NCBI RefSeq assembly: GCF_019443445.1
Contig: NZ_CP080378.1
Coordinates: forward strand, 2,108,001-2,172,000
Source of the DNA: Massilia sp. PAMC28688
Lineage (GTDB): Bacteria > Pseudomonadota > Gammaproteobacteria > Burkholderiales > Burkholderiaceae_D
Direction of reading: 5' to 3'
Length of the DNA: 64,000 bases
The translations under genes and the position numbers were made by a program. Shown here in pieces: positions 25,678 through 34,899 of this stretch (positions are counted from its first letter, which is position 1; each line of letters starts with the position of its first letter). The notes under the pieces are model-generated. The model saw nothing but the letters and a program-made list of their open reading frames with translations, was not told the origin of the DNA and ran no database searches.

Positions 25678-26586
25678 TTACAGGCCCAGGCCCTGCAGGC
25701 GGTTGGCCTGCTGGCGGAATACCGAGACCGGGCTGGTCTCGAACAGGTTGACGATGCCGATCAGCTGGTTGACTTCATCGGCGTGGTTCATGCCATAGTC
25801 GTCGCGGATCACGCGCCCGAGCCGGCTCTTGCAGCTGGAAACGAGACCGTCGTTCTTTTCACCAAAGGCGGCGCCGGTCAGCAGGAAAATCGGATCGAGT
25901 GCGTCCAGCGCATTGGTCCAGGTCTTGCCGCCGCTCCAGGAAAAATAATGCACGCCTCGCACGACGTACGCGCCTTCGCCGCAGGCGGTGGTGGGCACGC
26001 CAGCCGGGTGGCGCGCATTGAAGGCGGCCGTGCCGGCGGTCGACAGCGACTGCAGCGCCGCGCGGCCGTTTTGCGGCAAGCCCGAGCCGCCCGACATGAA
26101 GCTGATGAAGGAGCCCACCGCGTTGGCCAGGGTGTTTGAGACATTCGGCACCAGGCCCAGCACGATGTCGGCCACTTTGGAGCCCTTGTTGACACCGGCC
26201 ACCGTGCTGACCGAGGCCACCAGGTCCGGCCGCACCGAGGCGACGTAGCGGCTGGTGGGCCCGCCATGGCTGTGGCCGATCAGGTTGACCTTGCCGGCGC
26301 CGGTGGCGGCGATGATCTGGCGCACCTGGGTGAGCAATTGTTCGCCCCGCACTTCGGTGCTGTTGGCAGCCGATATGCTGGTGGTGTACACGCGCGCGCC
26401 GCCGCTGCGCAGGGCAGCCGGCACGCCGTAGAAATATTCGACCGGCCCGATATTATCGAAGCCGAACAGGCCATGCACGAGTACGATGGGATAGCGGGTC
26501 TGGGTATAGCCCAGCGCCCAGGAAGCAGGAGCGAGCATTGAGGCGATGACAAAAACGGACAGGCACTTCCAAAAGCGATTCTTCAT
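25678..26586 (-). CDS. Secreted triacylglycerol lipase (family I)
   Basis: A 302-residue lipase with a signal peptide (about 1-25, ending APASWALG). The oxyanion-hole strand YPIVLVHGLFGFD starts near residue 32. The nucleophile elbow is GHSHGG near residue 105. A C-terminal GEKNDGLVSSCKSRLG segment followed by DDYGMNHADEVNQ carries the Asp and His. Two Cys (TACGEG and SSCKS) can form the conserved disulfide of Burkholderia/Pseudomonas lipases. It hydrolyses long-chain triglycerides and needs the foldase encoded immediately downstream. The operon reads divergently from a TetR-family gene, across a 291-bp spacer. Confidence 0.93.
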   Translation of the reverse strand: MKNRFWKCLSVFVIASMLAPASWALGYTQTRYPIVLVHGLFGFDNIGPVEYFYGVPAALRSGGARVYTTSISAANSTEVRGEQLLTQVRQIIAATGAGKVNLIGHSHGGPTSRYVASVRPDLVASVSTVAGVNKGSKVADIVLGLVPNVSNTLANAVGSFISFMSGGSGLPQNGRAALQSLSTAGTAAFNARHPAGVPTTACGEGAYVVRGVHYFSWSGGKTWTNALDALDPIFLLTGAAFGEKNDGLVSSCKSRLGRVIRDDYGMNHADEVNQLIGIVNLFETSPVSVFRQQANRLQGLGL

Positions 26587-26725
26587 ATTATCTCCATTGA
26601 TTTATTGTGTGTGAAGTCGACTACTGGAACTGAAGTTGCGCAGTTCAAGCTGCGCATTCCTTCGTGTTACCGAGCTCACCAGGACTGTCCGCTCTTGCAA
26701 GCTTGGGGATGGTGTTAAATTAGAG

Positions 26726-26735
26726 CGAGCGCTCG
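26726..26735. promoter_or_regulatory. Candidate TetR-type operator
   Basis: CGAGCGCTCG is a perfect 10-bp palindrome in an AT-rich context (AGAG before it and GGTTTTTTG after). It lies between the divergent lipase operon and the TetR-family gene. Palindromes with GAGCGCTC centres are common operators for TetR regulators. The pairing with this regulator is an inference from position. Confidence 0.45.
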
Positions 26736-26877
26736 GTTTTTTGAATTTAGCACTACCTTGCAAGGAAAGCATGACGCGGTGCAATAAGATGGGCTGTTCT
26801 TTGCCTGCGTGAATTTTTGTGTGGTTTTAAAGAGATATAATCATTCTCGAAACCAATTCACCCTCACGGCGGGCATC

Positions 26878-27579
26878 ATGAACACAGCTGGGACCCGGCA
26901 TTTTGACTTTGAACAGTTCCAGCGCATGACGCCGCTCAATGGCGACACCATCTGGGAATACCTGGTCGAGCGCCACGGCGAGCGCATCGGCGTCAAGCGC
27001 CGCAAGCCGGCCCTGGAAAACATGGAAAAGATCTTTGGCGCGACTTTCAGGCTCGCCAACGAGGTGGGTTTCCGTGCCATGAGCTTGCGCGATTTATGCC
27101 GGGAAACCGGCCTGTCCATGGGCGGGCTGTATGGCTACATCGAAAGCAAGGACCAGCTGGCGGAAATGATCGAAGACGTGGTGCGCCACACCACCTACGA
27201 ACTGCCGCGCATGTTCGCCCATGTGGAGCCACCCCTGCAGCGGCTCGAATCGCTCATCCGCGGCACCATCTACCTGTCCGAAATCCTCCAGCCCTGGTTT
27301 TATTTCGTGTACATGGATTCGCGCGTGCTCAACTTCGAGCAGCGGGGTATGGCCAAGACTTCGGAATTGTCGATCCAGGCCTATATCACCGGCATCCTGG
27401 ACGGGCTGGAACCGAAGCTGCAGGGTGACACCACGCTGGTGGCGGCCCATATCGTGGCCCTGTTCCAGGACTGGTATGTCAAGCGCTGGAAGTACCGCGC
27501 CGCGCGCGTTCATGTGGATGACTTTGCCGACAGCGTGCTGCAGCTGCTGCGCAGCCACCTCAAGCCCGCGCCCGCCTGA
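26878..27579 (+). CDS. TetR/AcrR-family transcriptional regulator
   Basis: A 233-residue regulator. An unusual ~50-residue N-terminal extension (including HFDFEQFQRMTPLNGDTIWEY) precedes the helix-turn-helix at about residues 45-95: IFGATFRLANEVGFRAMSLRD, then LCRETGLSMGGLYGYIESKDQL. The C-terminal helical domain should bind the ligand. The ATG at 26878 is chosen from its position just before family-like sequence, though an open frame runs to 26809. It faces the lipase operon and may control it or fatty-acid related genes; the effector is unknown. Confidence 0.82.
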   Translation: MNTAGTRHFDFEQFQRMTPLNGDTIWEYLVERHGERIGVKRRKPALENMEKIFGATFRLANEVGFRAMSLRDLCRETGLSMGGLYGYIESKDQLAEMIEDVVRHTTYELPRMFAHVEPPLQRLESLIRGTIYLSEILQPWFYFVYMDSRVLNFEQRGMAKTSELSIQAYITGILDGLEPKLQGDTTLVAAHIVALFQDWYVKRWKYRAARVHVDDFADSVLQLLRSHLKPAPA

Positions 27580-27615
27580 GCAGCCACCCCTTGCAACATT
27601 TCCCTGAGTAGTGAA

Positions 27616-27635
27616 TACTGTATGCAATTACAGTA
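27616..27635. promoter_or_regulatory. LexA (SOS) box upstream of dinB
   Basis: TACTGTATGCAATTACAGTA contains the canonical CTGT-N8-ACAG at 27618-27633. It ends 12 bases before the dinB GTG start. Placement over the promoter-to-start region fits repression by LexA and induction on DNA damage. Confidence 0.9.
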
Positions 27636-27647
27636 TATTGCTCCCCT

Positions 27648-28811
27648 GTGAACACCCCAGCCATTCCGACCAAGCCGCGCCGCATCGCTCACCTGGACAT
27701 GGACGCGTTTTTCGCGTCGGTCGAGCTGCTCAAGTATCCGGAACTGCGCGGCCAGCCCGTGGTGGTGGGCGGGGGGCGCGATCACCACCCGGTGGTGCAG
27801 CCCGATGGTACGCGCCGCTTTTCGCGCCTGTCCGGCTATGTGGGACGGGGCGTGGCCACCACCTCCACGTACGAAGCGCGGGCGCTCGGCATCTTTTCCG
27901 CCATGGGGCTGATGAAGGCGGCCAAACTGGGACCCGACTGCATCCTGCTGCCCACCGATTTTGAAGCCTACCGCCATTTTTCCGCGCGCTTCAAGCAGGC
28001 CGTGGCCAGCATTGCACCGGTGATCGAGAATGTGGGCATCGACGAGATCTATATCGACCTGACCGAGTTCGACGATGCCGAAGCGACCGCCCGCGCCATC
28101 AAGGAAGCGGTGACGGCGGCGACCGGCCTGTCGTGTTCCATCGGCCTGGCGCCCAACAAGCTGCTGGCGAAAATCTGCTCCGACCTGGAAAAGCCCAACG
28201 GCCTGACCATTCTCGATCCGCACGACATAGAAACGCGGGTGTGGGCGCTGCCGGTGCACAAGATCAATGGCGTGGGGCCGAAATCGCGCGAAAAGCTCAA
28301 CAGCATCGGCATCGTCACCATCGGTGACCTGGCGCGCGCCGACACGGGCCTGCTGCTGGAGCATTTTGGCAACGTCTACACGGCATGGCTGGTGCGGGTG
28401 GCGCAGGGCCAGGATGAACGGCCCGTGCGCGAACGCGCGGAAACCAAGTCGGTGAGCCGCGAAGTGACGTTTGAGCGCGACATGCAGGTGGTGGCCGACC
28501 GGCCCGTGCTGTCGGCCAAGATCGAAGCGCTGTGCGGGAAGGTGGCGGACGACTTGCGCAAGCATGAACTGGCCGGCAAGACCGTGGGCATCAAGCTCAA
28601 GTTTGCCGACTTCACCACCGTCACGCGCGACATCACCCTGCCCAGCACCACGGCCGACCCCGGCACCATCCTCAAGGCGGCGCGCGAATGCCTCAAGCGG
28701 GTGCCGTTTGAAAAGCGCATCCGCCTGCTCGGCGTGCGCATGTCCACCCTGTCGTCACAGGCCGAGGCCAGGACGCCGGCCAGCCCGCAGGCGGAGCTGT
28801 TTCCTCTCTAG
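27648..28811 (+). CDS. dinB: DNA polymerase IV (DinB), GTG start
   Basis: A Y-family translesion polymerase of 387 residues. The catalytic palm begins HLDMDAFFASVELL (about residues 12-25), and the second metal-binding acidic pair is in NVGIDEIYIDLTEF near residue 128. SCSIGLAPNKLLAKICSDLEKPNG and the helix-hairpin-helix region INGVGPKSREKLNSIGI follow. The C-terminal little-finger domain runs to the end; no clear beta-clamp motif is obvious beyond the terminal QAELFPL, which resembles one. The GTG at 27648 directly follows the LexA box. It copies past damaged bases at low fidelity during the SOS response. Confidence 0.93.
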   Translation: MNTPAIPTKPRRIAHLDMDAFFASVELLKYPELRGQPVVVGGGRDHHPVVQPDGTRRFSRLSGYVGRGVATTSTYEARALGIFSAMGLMKAAKLGPDCILLPTDFEAYRHFSARFKQAVASIAPVIENVGIDEIYIDLTEFDDAEATARAIKEAVTAATGLSCSIGLAPNKLLAKICSDLEKPNGLTILDPHDIETRVWALPVHKINGVGPKSREKLNSIGIVTIGDLARADTGLLLEHFGNVYTAWLVRVAQGQDERPVRERAETKSVSREVTFERDMQVVADRPVLSAKIEALCGKVADDLRKHELAGKTVGIKLKFADFTTVTRDITLPSTTADPGTILKAARECLKRVPFEKRIRLLGVRMSTLSSQAEARTPASPQAELFPL

Positions 28812-28964
28812 CGCGGGTCAATATTGCTTGAAAATCATGGCCTTAGGCGGGTGTGCCGGGGTCACAAAGTCCACGCATTCCCGCAACAGCCCGGCCTTGC
28901 CGGCAGCGCCAGCGTGTAAAATACCGTTCCCCAAGAATGACTGACTGAAACAAGGCAAACGCAC

Positions 28965-29861
28965 ATGTGGTTCAAGAATCTTCAGATTTATCGCCTGCCC
29001 GCCCCCTGGGCATTCACCCCTGAGCAACTGGAAGCGGCGCTGGCGCCACAGAGTTTTGTGCCGGCGACCAGCAACGAGCTGCTGCGCCAGGGCTGGGATT
29101 CGCCACGCAATAATGGCCAGCTGGTTCACGTGGTCAACAAGCAGATGCTGATTTTGCTGGGCACCGAAAAGAAGCTGCTGCCAAGTTCGGTCATCAACCA
29201 GGTGGCCAAGGCCAAGGCGGCCGAGCTGGAGGAAGCCCAGGGTTTCGCGCCAGGTAAGAAGGCCATGAAGGAATTGAAGGAGCGGGTGGCTGACGAACTG
29301 CTGCCGCGCGCCTTCAGTATTCGCAGCAACATCTGGACCTGGATCGACCCGGTCAACGGCTGGCTGGTGGTCGATGCGGCCAGCCCCGCCAAGGCTGATG
29401 ACGTCATCAAGCTGCTGCTCAAGGCGGTGGACCGCATGCCGCTGGAGAGCCTGCGCGTGCAGCGCTCGCCGGTGGCGGTCATGACGGCCTGGCTGGAAAC
29501 GGACGAGGCGCCGGTCGGCTTCACGGTGGACCAGGACACGGAACTGCGCGCCACGGGCGAGAGCAAGGCTGCCGTGCGCTATGTGAAGCACGCGCTGGAA
29601 GCGGACGACATTCGCCGTCATATCGCGGCCGGCAAGCAGTGCACGCGCCTGGCGATGACGTGGAATGACAAGATTTCCTTCGTGCTGACCGAATCGTTGG
29701 CCATCAAGGGCATCAAGCCGCTCGACATGATCAAGGAAAACGAGTCGAGCACCCGCAATGACGAGGAGCGCTTTGATAACGACATGATGCTGATGACGGG
29801 CGAGCTGGCCAAGATGATGGCCGACGTGGTGGAGGCGCTGGGCGGGGAAGCCACAAGCTGA
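28965..29861 (+). CDS. rdgC: Recombination-associated protein RdgC
   Basis: A 298-residue protein starting [11 protein letters not shown], the RdgC N-terminus. Other signatures are [50 protein letters not shown] and [15 protein letters not shown]. RdgC is a ring-shaped, nucleoid-associated DNA-binding protein that restrains RecA. It lies 153 bp downstream of dinB, with TAAAAT around 28917 as a possible -10 element of its own promoter. A terminator follows. Confidence 0.95.
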   Translation: MWFKNLQIYRLPAPWAFTPEQLEAALAPQSFVPATSNELLRQGWDSPRNNGQLVHVVNKQMLILLGTEKKLLPSSVINQVAKAKAAELEEAQGFAPGKKAMKELKERVADELLPRAFSIRSNIWTWIDPVNGWLVVDAASPAKADDVIKLLLKAVDRMPLESLRVQRSPVAVMTAWLETDEAPVGFTVDQDTELRATGESKAAVRYVKHALEADDIRRHIAAGKQCTRLAMTWNDKISFVLTESLAIKGIKPLDMIKENESSTRNDEERFDNDMMLMTGELAKMMADVVEALGGEATS

Positions 29862-29881
29862 CCACTAATATTGCAACTGCC

Positions 29882-29918
29882 AAAAAACCGGCTCTGTTCG
29901 CGCAGCGCCGGTTTTTTT
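29882..29918 (+). terminator. Terminator after rdgC
   Basis: AAAAAACCGGC (29882-29892) pairs with GCCGGTTTTTT (29907-29917) and ends in a seven-T run. It is a clear rho-independent terminator for rdgC. Confidence 0.85.
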
Positions 29919-30054
29919 CACTTTAAGAAATTATTATTCTGTACATTTCTCGAAGAAAAAATGTATCATTGCGGACTTGCTTAATTCTCAATAGAAATCC
30001 TCGGAATCGGCGGGCGACCCTGGTCCACGAGAATATCCACACTGAAAGTCCTCC

Positions 30055-31170
30055 ATGTCGTTTTCTTTGCGCCTTTCGCTCGCGCTGTTCGTAGGTCTGC
30101 TGGCGCTGCCTGCCCATGCAGGCAAGTACACCATGAGCCAATTTCAAGTGCCACTCTCGGGTGGGGCATCCGCCCTCAGTTCGGCAGGTCATGTCGCTGT
30201 CAATTACGTCACGCCAAACCTTTATATCGCTTCCTATCTTCGGCACGCGGATGGCACGATTGATCCACTAATGGCCCCGGAGGGACTTCGTACGCATGTG
30301 TTAGACGTCAATTCGTCGGGGGTCGCAGTTGGTGTGCAAAGCCAGTTTAACCGAACTGAACGCAAAGCCATTGTGTGGCGTGAAGGCGTTCCGTTCCTGC
30401 TCCCGCCATTGGCTGGCGAGCGCGAAATTGCAGTTGCAATCAACGACGCCGGCGTCATTGCAGGGACAGCAGCGGTCGGCAGACATCAACATGCAGTCAT
30501 TTGGGATGCTAACGGCGTGCATGACCTCGGCAATGGCGGGGGGGACGGTGTATCGGTAAGTGACATAAACAGCAAATCGCAGTTGGCAGGATCGGTTCAA
30601 TTTGATGATCGGGATGGGACACGCTCAATTGGCGCCGTGTGGACGGATGGCGTGTTTCAACAGGTGGGCACCCTTGGCGGATCGACGAGCAGTCTTTCCG
30701 CGATCAATGACCGTGGCTGGGCCGTCGGGCAGTCTTTCTTGGCGGGCGACCAAATCTCCCAGGCCATGCTGTGGGATGGCGCCACCTTGCACAACCTCGG
30801 TTCGCCAGACGGTTGGCTGAGCGCGGCCACCGATATTGGCAACGACGGAATTGTGTATGGCTATCACTACAAATTTGATGGCGGCTTCGAGTCGCGCGCA
30901 GCGATCTGGTTGGGGGGGAAGAGCTATGATCTGCACTCCTTGATCACCAATCCGGCTGATCTGGGTGAATTCACGATGACCGAGATGCTGGGCGTGGATG
31001 CAAGCGGGCGCATCTACGGGTACTTGGATATTCTTTCCAACGGCGGCGGTAGCTATCGTGATCGCATGTTTGTCCTGACGCCGTTTTCCGAAAGTGAAGT
31101 ACCGGAGCCAATGCCGCTCCTGCTGGTACTTTTGGGCATGGGTCTGATGGCGCACCGCCGCTATCGTTAA
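30055..31170 (+). CDS. PEP-CTERM protein with HAF-type repeats
   Basis: A 371-residue exported protein. The signal peptide ends ALPAHAG (about 1-22). Between residues 35 and 300 there are repeated units of the form INDAGVIAG...AVIWDANGVHDLG, matching HAF repeats (about five, with variable spacing). The C-terminus VPEPMPLLLVLLGMGLMAHRR is a PEP-CTERM sorting tag: VPEP motif, hydrophobic helix, basic end. Such proteins are processed by an exosortase and delivered to the cell surface or exopolysaccharide. No exosortase gene is in the window. The ATG at 30055 precedes a good signal sequence. Confidence 0.88.
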   Translation: MSFSLRLSLALFVGLLALPAHAGKYTMSQFQVPLSGGASALSSAGHVAVNYVTPNLYIASYLRHADGTIDPLMAPEGLRTHVLDVNSSGVAVGVQSQFNRTERKAIVWREGVPFLLPPLAGEREIAVAINDAGVIAGTAAVGRHQHAVIWDANGVHDLGNGGGDGVSVSDINSKSQLAGSVQFDDRDGTRSIGAVWTDGVFQQVGTLGGSTSSLSAINDRGWAVGQSFLAGDQISQAMLWDGATLHNLGSPDGWLSAATDIGNDGIVYGYHYKFDGGFESRAAIWLGGKSYDLHSLITNPADLGEFTMTEMLGVDASGRIYGYLDILSNGGGSYRDRMFVLTPFSESEVPEPMPLLLVLLGMGLMAHRRYR

Positions 31171-31202
31171 GTCTTGCGCCTGCGGGCGCCCACTCGATAT
31201 CG

Positions 31203-31237
31203 AAAACCGGTGACCGTCAAGGGCGCCGGTTTTTTTG
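31203..31237 (+). terminator. Terminator after PEP-CTERM gene
   Basis: AAAACCGG (31203-31210) pairs with CCGGTTTT (31226-31233), followed by a T-run to 31236. It closes the preceding transcript. A related hairpin occurs at 34225-34259 in the same position relative to the asparaginase sequence. Confidence 0.75.
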
Positions 31238-31250
31238 TGTCGCCTCTACA

Positions 31251-31388
31251 GTGGCTGAGACACTCCGGCACTGCGGTTCTTGGTGACGTTATCCCATGTG
31301 AAGACCTGCCCGTTACTAGCCACATACACCCTTGCCGGCAGGGTTTGGGCAGCGTCGTTACGAAACCAGGTTTGAACGGGACAAATGT
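31251..31388 (-). pseudogene. Decayed 3' end of an asparaginase gene
   Basis: On the minus strand this segment matches the last ~45 codons of the intact asparaginase-domain gene at 34268-34753. Shared stretches include CACTGCGGTTCTTGGT (31270 region and 34294 region), GTTATCCCA and CCACATACAC. Similarity is strong but with many substitutions, and it ends near 31388 without the rest of the gene. It is a non-functional remnant of a duplication. The rest of the gap to 31492 holds a hairpin (31456-31487) and nothing else seen. Confidence 0.8.
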
Positions 31389-31455
31389 CAGGCGAAAGCC
31401 GACGTAGTCGATGCAGGCGCGCCACCCGGAAAACTGCCTGCCTTCCTTAGCAGAT

Positions 31456-31487
31456 AATCCGGCCCTGTTTCAGCACCGGATTTTTTT
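31456..31487 (+). terminator. Second hairpin with T-run
   Basis: AATCCGG (31456-31462) pairs with CCGGATT (31476-31482), followed by a seven-T run. It resembles a rho-independent terminator but lies downstream of the asparaginase remnant and upstream of the next gene, so it may be a relic of an earlier gene order. Confidence 0.65.
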
Positions 31488-31555
31488 GCTTTTTGGTATC
31501 AATTTCAGTGCATGTTGAACGATTATTAATGTACTATCCGACCACCTCTATTTCC

Positions 31556-34186
31556 ATGAATAAAAAGATCATGTTTGCTAAGAATTTCAGCCAGCGCAGT
31601 CGCTTGGCTTGTGCGGCAGCCCTTGCACTGGCCGTCCTGACTGGCTGCGGTGGCGGTGGCGGTGGCGACAGTTCCCCACCGGTAGTTAACAATGCTGCGC
31701 CGGTCACGACCATGCTGTTGTCGGGGGTGGTCAGTGCCGGCGTGGATGGCGCCGACGCGACCACTGGCCTGACCAACGAATTGATCCTCAGCGGCAGCAG
31801 CAGCACCGATGCCAACGGCGACACCCTGACTTACAAGTGGTCGATTGTCAGCAAGCCGGCAGGCAGCGTCCTGGCCCTGGCGCAAGATACCAACGTCAAG
31901 CAGGTCATCCGCGCCGACATTGCCGGCACGTACGTGCTGGCACTGCGCGTGACGGACAGCAAAGGCGCGTTTTCGGAGAAAAAGGTCACGATCCTGGTGC
32001 ATGACAATGTGGCACCGGTCAGCAACGTGGTCGTCACGGCGACCTATGCCGGACAAACCACCACCGCACCGACGCAGTCCCTGCATGTTGGCTCGGCCGT
32101 GGTGCTGGACGCCAAAGGCAGCCGCGATGCTGATGGCGACGCTGTCACCACCACCTGGACCATGCTGGAAAAGCCGGCCGGCAGCGCCGCCAGTCTTGCC
32201 ATCGATGGCGCCATCAGCCGCTTCGTGGCCGACGCTGCCGGTCTGTACAAGGTGCGCGCCCATGGTGTCGATCCCAAAGGCGCCTATAGCGAAACCGTTT
32301 ACACATTCAATGCCGATAACAATGCGCCGACGACCGTCATGGTGGCATCGGCAATTCCTGCTGTGGCCAGTGAAGGCTACAAGCTGACCGTGCCGTCGGG
32401 CTATCTGGTCTCCCTTGAAAGCAGCAGCTGGGGCCACAACGGCGGTACGGTCAGCCACGCCTGGACCCTGGTGAGCAAGCCTGAAACGAGCCAGTCGATC
32501 CTGTCGACCACAGGTACGGCAATCGCCCAGATCAAGCCTGACGTACTGGGCCAGTATGTCCTGCGACTGACGGCGACCGACGCTGCCGGCGCCATCAGCT
32601 CGCAGCTGTCCACCATTACCGTCAAGAACCATAGCCCGCTTAGCTACCTGTACAGCAATGTCGCCCCGGTGGCCATGCAGCATGGCCCCGCGGTACGCCT
32701 CGCGCTGAACAGCCCGGTAACGCTGCGCAGCAGTAACAGCACCGATGCCGACGGCGATACCCTGACCCATACCTGGACGCTCACCGGCAAGCCGAGCGCC
32801 AGCAAGGCCGAGCTGTCGGCCACCACCGGCACCGAGGTCCAGCTCTCCGCTGACGTCGCCGGGGCGTATGTCGTCCTCCTGCGGGTGACCGACAGTCAAG
32901 GTGCGTATTCCGAAAAGAGCATGACGTTCAATGCCGGCAGCTACCCGCCGGTGGCCGTGATCGACAAAAATTTTGCCACGGTCTTGCTGGGCAATGCAGC
33001 ATCGGCGTCGGCCGCCTTGAGCTTTGACCAGGATAGTGGCGCCCTGACCTACAGCTGGGCAATTGATTCCGCCCCGGCCGGCTCCACCGCCACCATTGCA
33101 GCGCCGGCCGCCGCCAATCTGGCGTTCACGCCCGACGTGGCTGGCGAGTATACCGCGTCGGTCACGGTCAGCGATGGCGTCAATACCAACGTCGGCTACC
33201 TGACCATTCGCGCCCTGGCCAGCATGGTGGCCAATGTGGAACTGAATTTCATGCCGCTCGAAGCGCGTTACAGCAAGGGCCTCGATCAACTGGTGGTCCT
33301 GAGCACCAATCCAAATGCAGTCAAGATCGTCAATCCGTTTTCCGGCCTGGTCAAGACCGCGGTGTTGCCAAGCGCCGGTGTGTCGCTCAATCTGAGTCCG
33401 GACGGCACGCTGGCGCTGGTGGTGCAGCAAAACATCGTCAGTCTGATCGACGTCAGCACCGGCACCCTGATCCGTTCCACGTCAACCGATGCCGCTTACA
33501 GTGAAGGCTTCGTCAACAACAGCGGCATTGCCCATTTGCTTGGCCGTTCAGTCTATACCTCCGGCTCGTATGGCATGGCCATTCTTGACGCCCGTACCGG
33601 GACCGACATGACTGCAGCGCTGCAATCGTCGAACTCCTTGTACCTGACCGAGAACTACCGCGGCCTGTATGCGGCCAAGCGCAACCGCGTTTTCCTGAGC
33701 CAGAATTCGGGTTACATCACATCGCTGGAAATTGACGGCGCCACCGGCAAGGTTGGCGCGGCCACCAATTCCGGCTACCTTTATGAAACCACGGGCCAGC
33801 TGTACATGACGGACAATGAAGACATCCTGTTCACGTCCAGCGGAACCATGTACCGCGCCGATACCTTGAAGAGTGCCGGCAAGCTCACGTTCACCGGCCT
33901 GGTCCAGTCCCTGAGCCACTCGTCTAGCAATGACGAAACCTTGATCATGCCGTACACGTTCGACTACTACAATGCCAACGGCCGGACATACTCCTCGTCC
34001 ATCCATCGCTACGTGGGCGGACTGTTCGTTGCCGATACCAACCTGGCGCTGCCGGCCATCAACGGCCAGCAAAGCTACGGCATCCAGATCCATCACAGTG
34101 CGGCGGGACGGCATGTCGCCCTGGTGCAGACCATGAGTGCCAACCAAAACGGTGCAGGGCTGAAGTACTACGTCCTCGTCCGCTAG
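31556..34186 (+). CDS. Lipoprotein with PKD-type repeats and propeller-like C-terminus
   Basis: An 876-residue surface-type lipoprotein. The signal sequence ends in the lipobox VLTGCGGGGGG, and a Gly-rich spacer follows the lipidated Cys. Residues ~50-550 contain five tandem domains of about 95 residues with the PKD/REJ-like pattern SSSTDANGDTLTYKW...AGTYVLALRVTDSKGAFSEKK. Residues ~550-876 are strand-rich with repeats such as LNLSPDGTLALVVQQNIVSLIDVSTGTL, consistent with a beta-propeller. Function is probably adhesion or carbohydrate or protein binding at the envelope; no enzyme motif is visible. The start is uncertain: ATGs at 31529 and 31571 are alternatives. It is bracketed by the asparaginase remnant and the intact asparaginase gene. 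Confidence 0.8.
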   Translation: MNKKIMFAKNFSQRSRLACAAALALAVLTGCGGGGGGDSSPPVVNNAAPVTTMLLSGVVSAGVDGADATTGLTNELILSGSSSTDANGDTLTYKWSIVSKPAGSVLALAQDTNVKQVIRADIAGTYVLALRVTDSKGAFSEKKVTILVHDNVAPVSNVVVTATYAGQTTTAPTQSLHVGSAVVLDAKGSRDADGDAVTTTWTMLEKPAGSAASLAIDGAISRFVADAAGLYKVRAHGVDPKGAYSETVYTFNADNNAPTTVMVASAIPAVASEGYKLTVPSGYLVSLESSSWGHNGGTVSHAWTLVSKPETSQSILSTTGTAIAQIKPDVLGQYVLRLTATDAAGAISSQLSTITVKNHSPLSYLYSNVAPVAMQHGPAVRLALNSPVTLRSSNSTDADGDTLTHTWTLTGKPSASKAELSATTGTEVQLSADVAGAYVVLLRVTDSQGAYSEKSMTFNAGSYPPVAVIDKNFATVLLGNAASASAALSFDQDSGALTYSWAIDSAPAGSTATIAAPAAANLAFTPDVAGEYTASVTVSDGVNTNVGYLTIRALASMVANVELNFMPLEARYSKGLDQLVVLSTNPNAVKIVNPFSGLVKTAVLPSAGVSLNLSPDGTLALVVQQNIVSLIDVSTGTLIRSTSTDAAYSEGFVNNSGIAHLLGRSVYTSGSYGMAILDARTGTDMTAALQSSNSLYLTENYRGLYAAKRNRVFLSQNSGYITSLEIDGATGKVGAATNSGYLYETTGQLYMTDNEDILFTSSGTMYRADTLKSAGKLTFTGLVQSLSHSSSNDETLIMPYTFDYYNANGRTYSSSIHRYVGGLFVADTNLALPAINGQQSYGIQIHHSAAGRHVALVQTMSANQNGAGLKYYVLVR

Positions 34187-34224
34187 GTACGTATTATCGG
34201 GGCTGTGGACCCCTCGATTTTGCC

Positions 34225-34259
34225 AAAGCCGGTCACTTCGCGAGAATGGCCGGCTTTTT
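34225..34259 (+). terminator. Terminator after PKD lipoprotein gene
   Basis: AAAGCCGG (34225-34232) pairs with CCGGCTTT (34250-34257), and TT follows. It lies between two convergent genes. Confidence 0.7.
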
Positions 34260-34267
34260 GCTTGTGT

Positions 34268-34753
34268 TCAGAGCGGCTGGAACACGCCCGCACTGCGGTT
34301 CTTGGTCACGTTATCCCAGGTGAACACCTGGCCATTCATGGCCACATACACGCCGGCCGGCAAGGTCTGGGCGGCGGCGCTGGCAAAGCCCAGGTTGAAC
34401 AGCGCATCCGAATTGGCGATTTCATAGGGGATCATGGCGCCGGTCAGGACGATGGTCTTGCCGAGGCTGGCGCTGCCAAGCACGGCGGCCGTATCCTTCA
34501 TGGTGTCGGTACCGTGCACAATCACAATGGCTGATTCCGGCGCGCCCCGGCACGAAGTAAGTACCCGCTCGCGGTCCACGTCCTGCATGTCCAGCGAATC
34601 GAGCAGCGGCAGGATTTCCAGCTCCACAGGAATGGTCATGCGGGTGCGCGCCAGCACTTGGGGCAGGTGGCTGTCGGCAAAGCCGAGCGTGCCGTTCAAT
34701 TCGTTATAGTGTTTGTCAAAGGTGCCGCCGGTGGCGATGATGCGCAAGCTCAT
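34268..34753 (-). CDS. Short asparaginase-domain protein
   Basis: A 161-residue protein covering only the N-terminal domain of type I/II asparaginases. IIATGGTFDKHY at the start has the nucleophile Thr of the first active-site motif, and IVIVHGTDTMKDTA carries the second (Thr-Asp). GKTIVLTGAMIPY follows. The usual C-terminal domain of about 150 residues is absent, and the gene stops cleanly, so this is a stand-alone form rather than an obvious truncation. It may deamidate asparagine or a related amide, but activity is not certain without the second domain. A decayed copy of its last third lies at 31251-31388. Confidence 0.8.
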   Translation of the reverse strand: MSLRIIATGGTFDKHYNELNGTLGFADSHLPQVLARTRMTIPVELEILPLLDSLDMQDVDRERVLTSCRGAPESAIVIVHGTDTMKDTAAVLGSASLGKTIVLTGAMIPYEIANSDALFNLGFASAAAQTLPAGVYVAMNGQVFTWDNVTKNRSAGVFQPL

Positions 34754-34899
34754 GGTCGAAAGTTCCGATGGAAAAGAGCTTCATGATACCTTCTGGCCTC
34801 TGCGCTGTCGAAATCACAAGGTGTGCACCTCCGTTTGCGGCTGCGCTAGAATCGCTGGCTTGCGCATCAGTACACTGGTTTTTTTTGCCCACATCCGTC

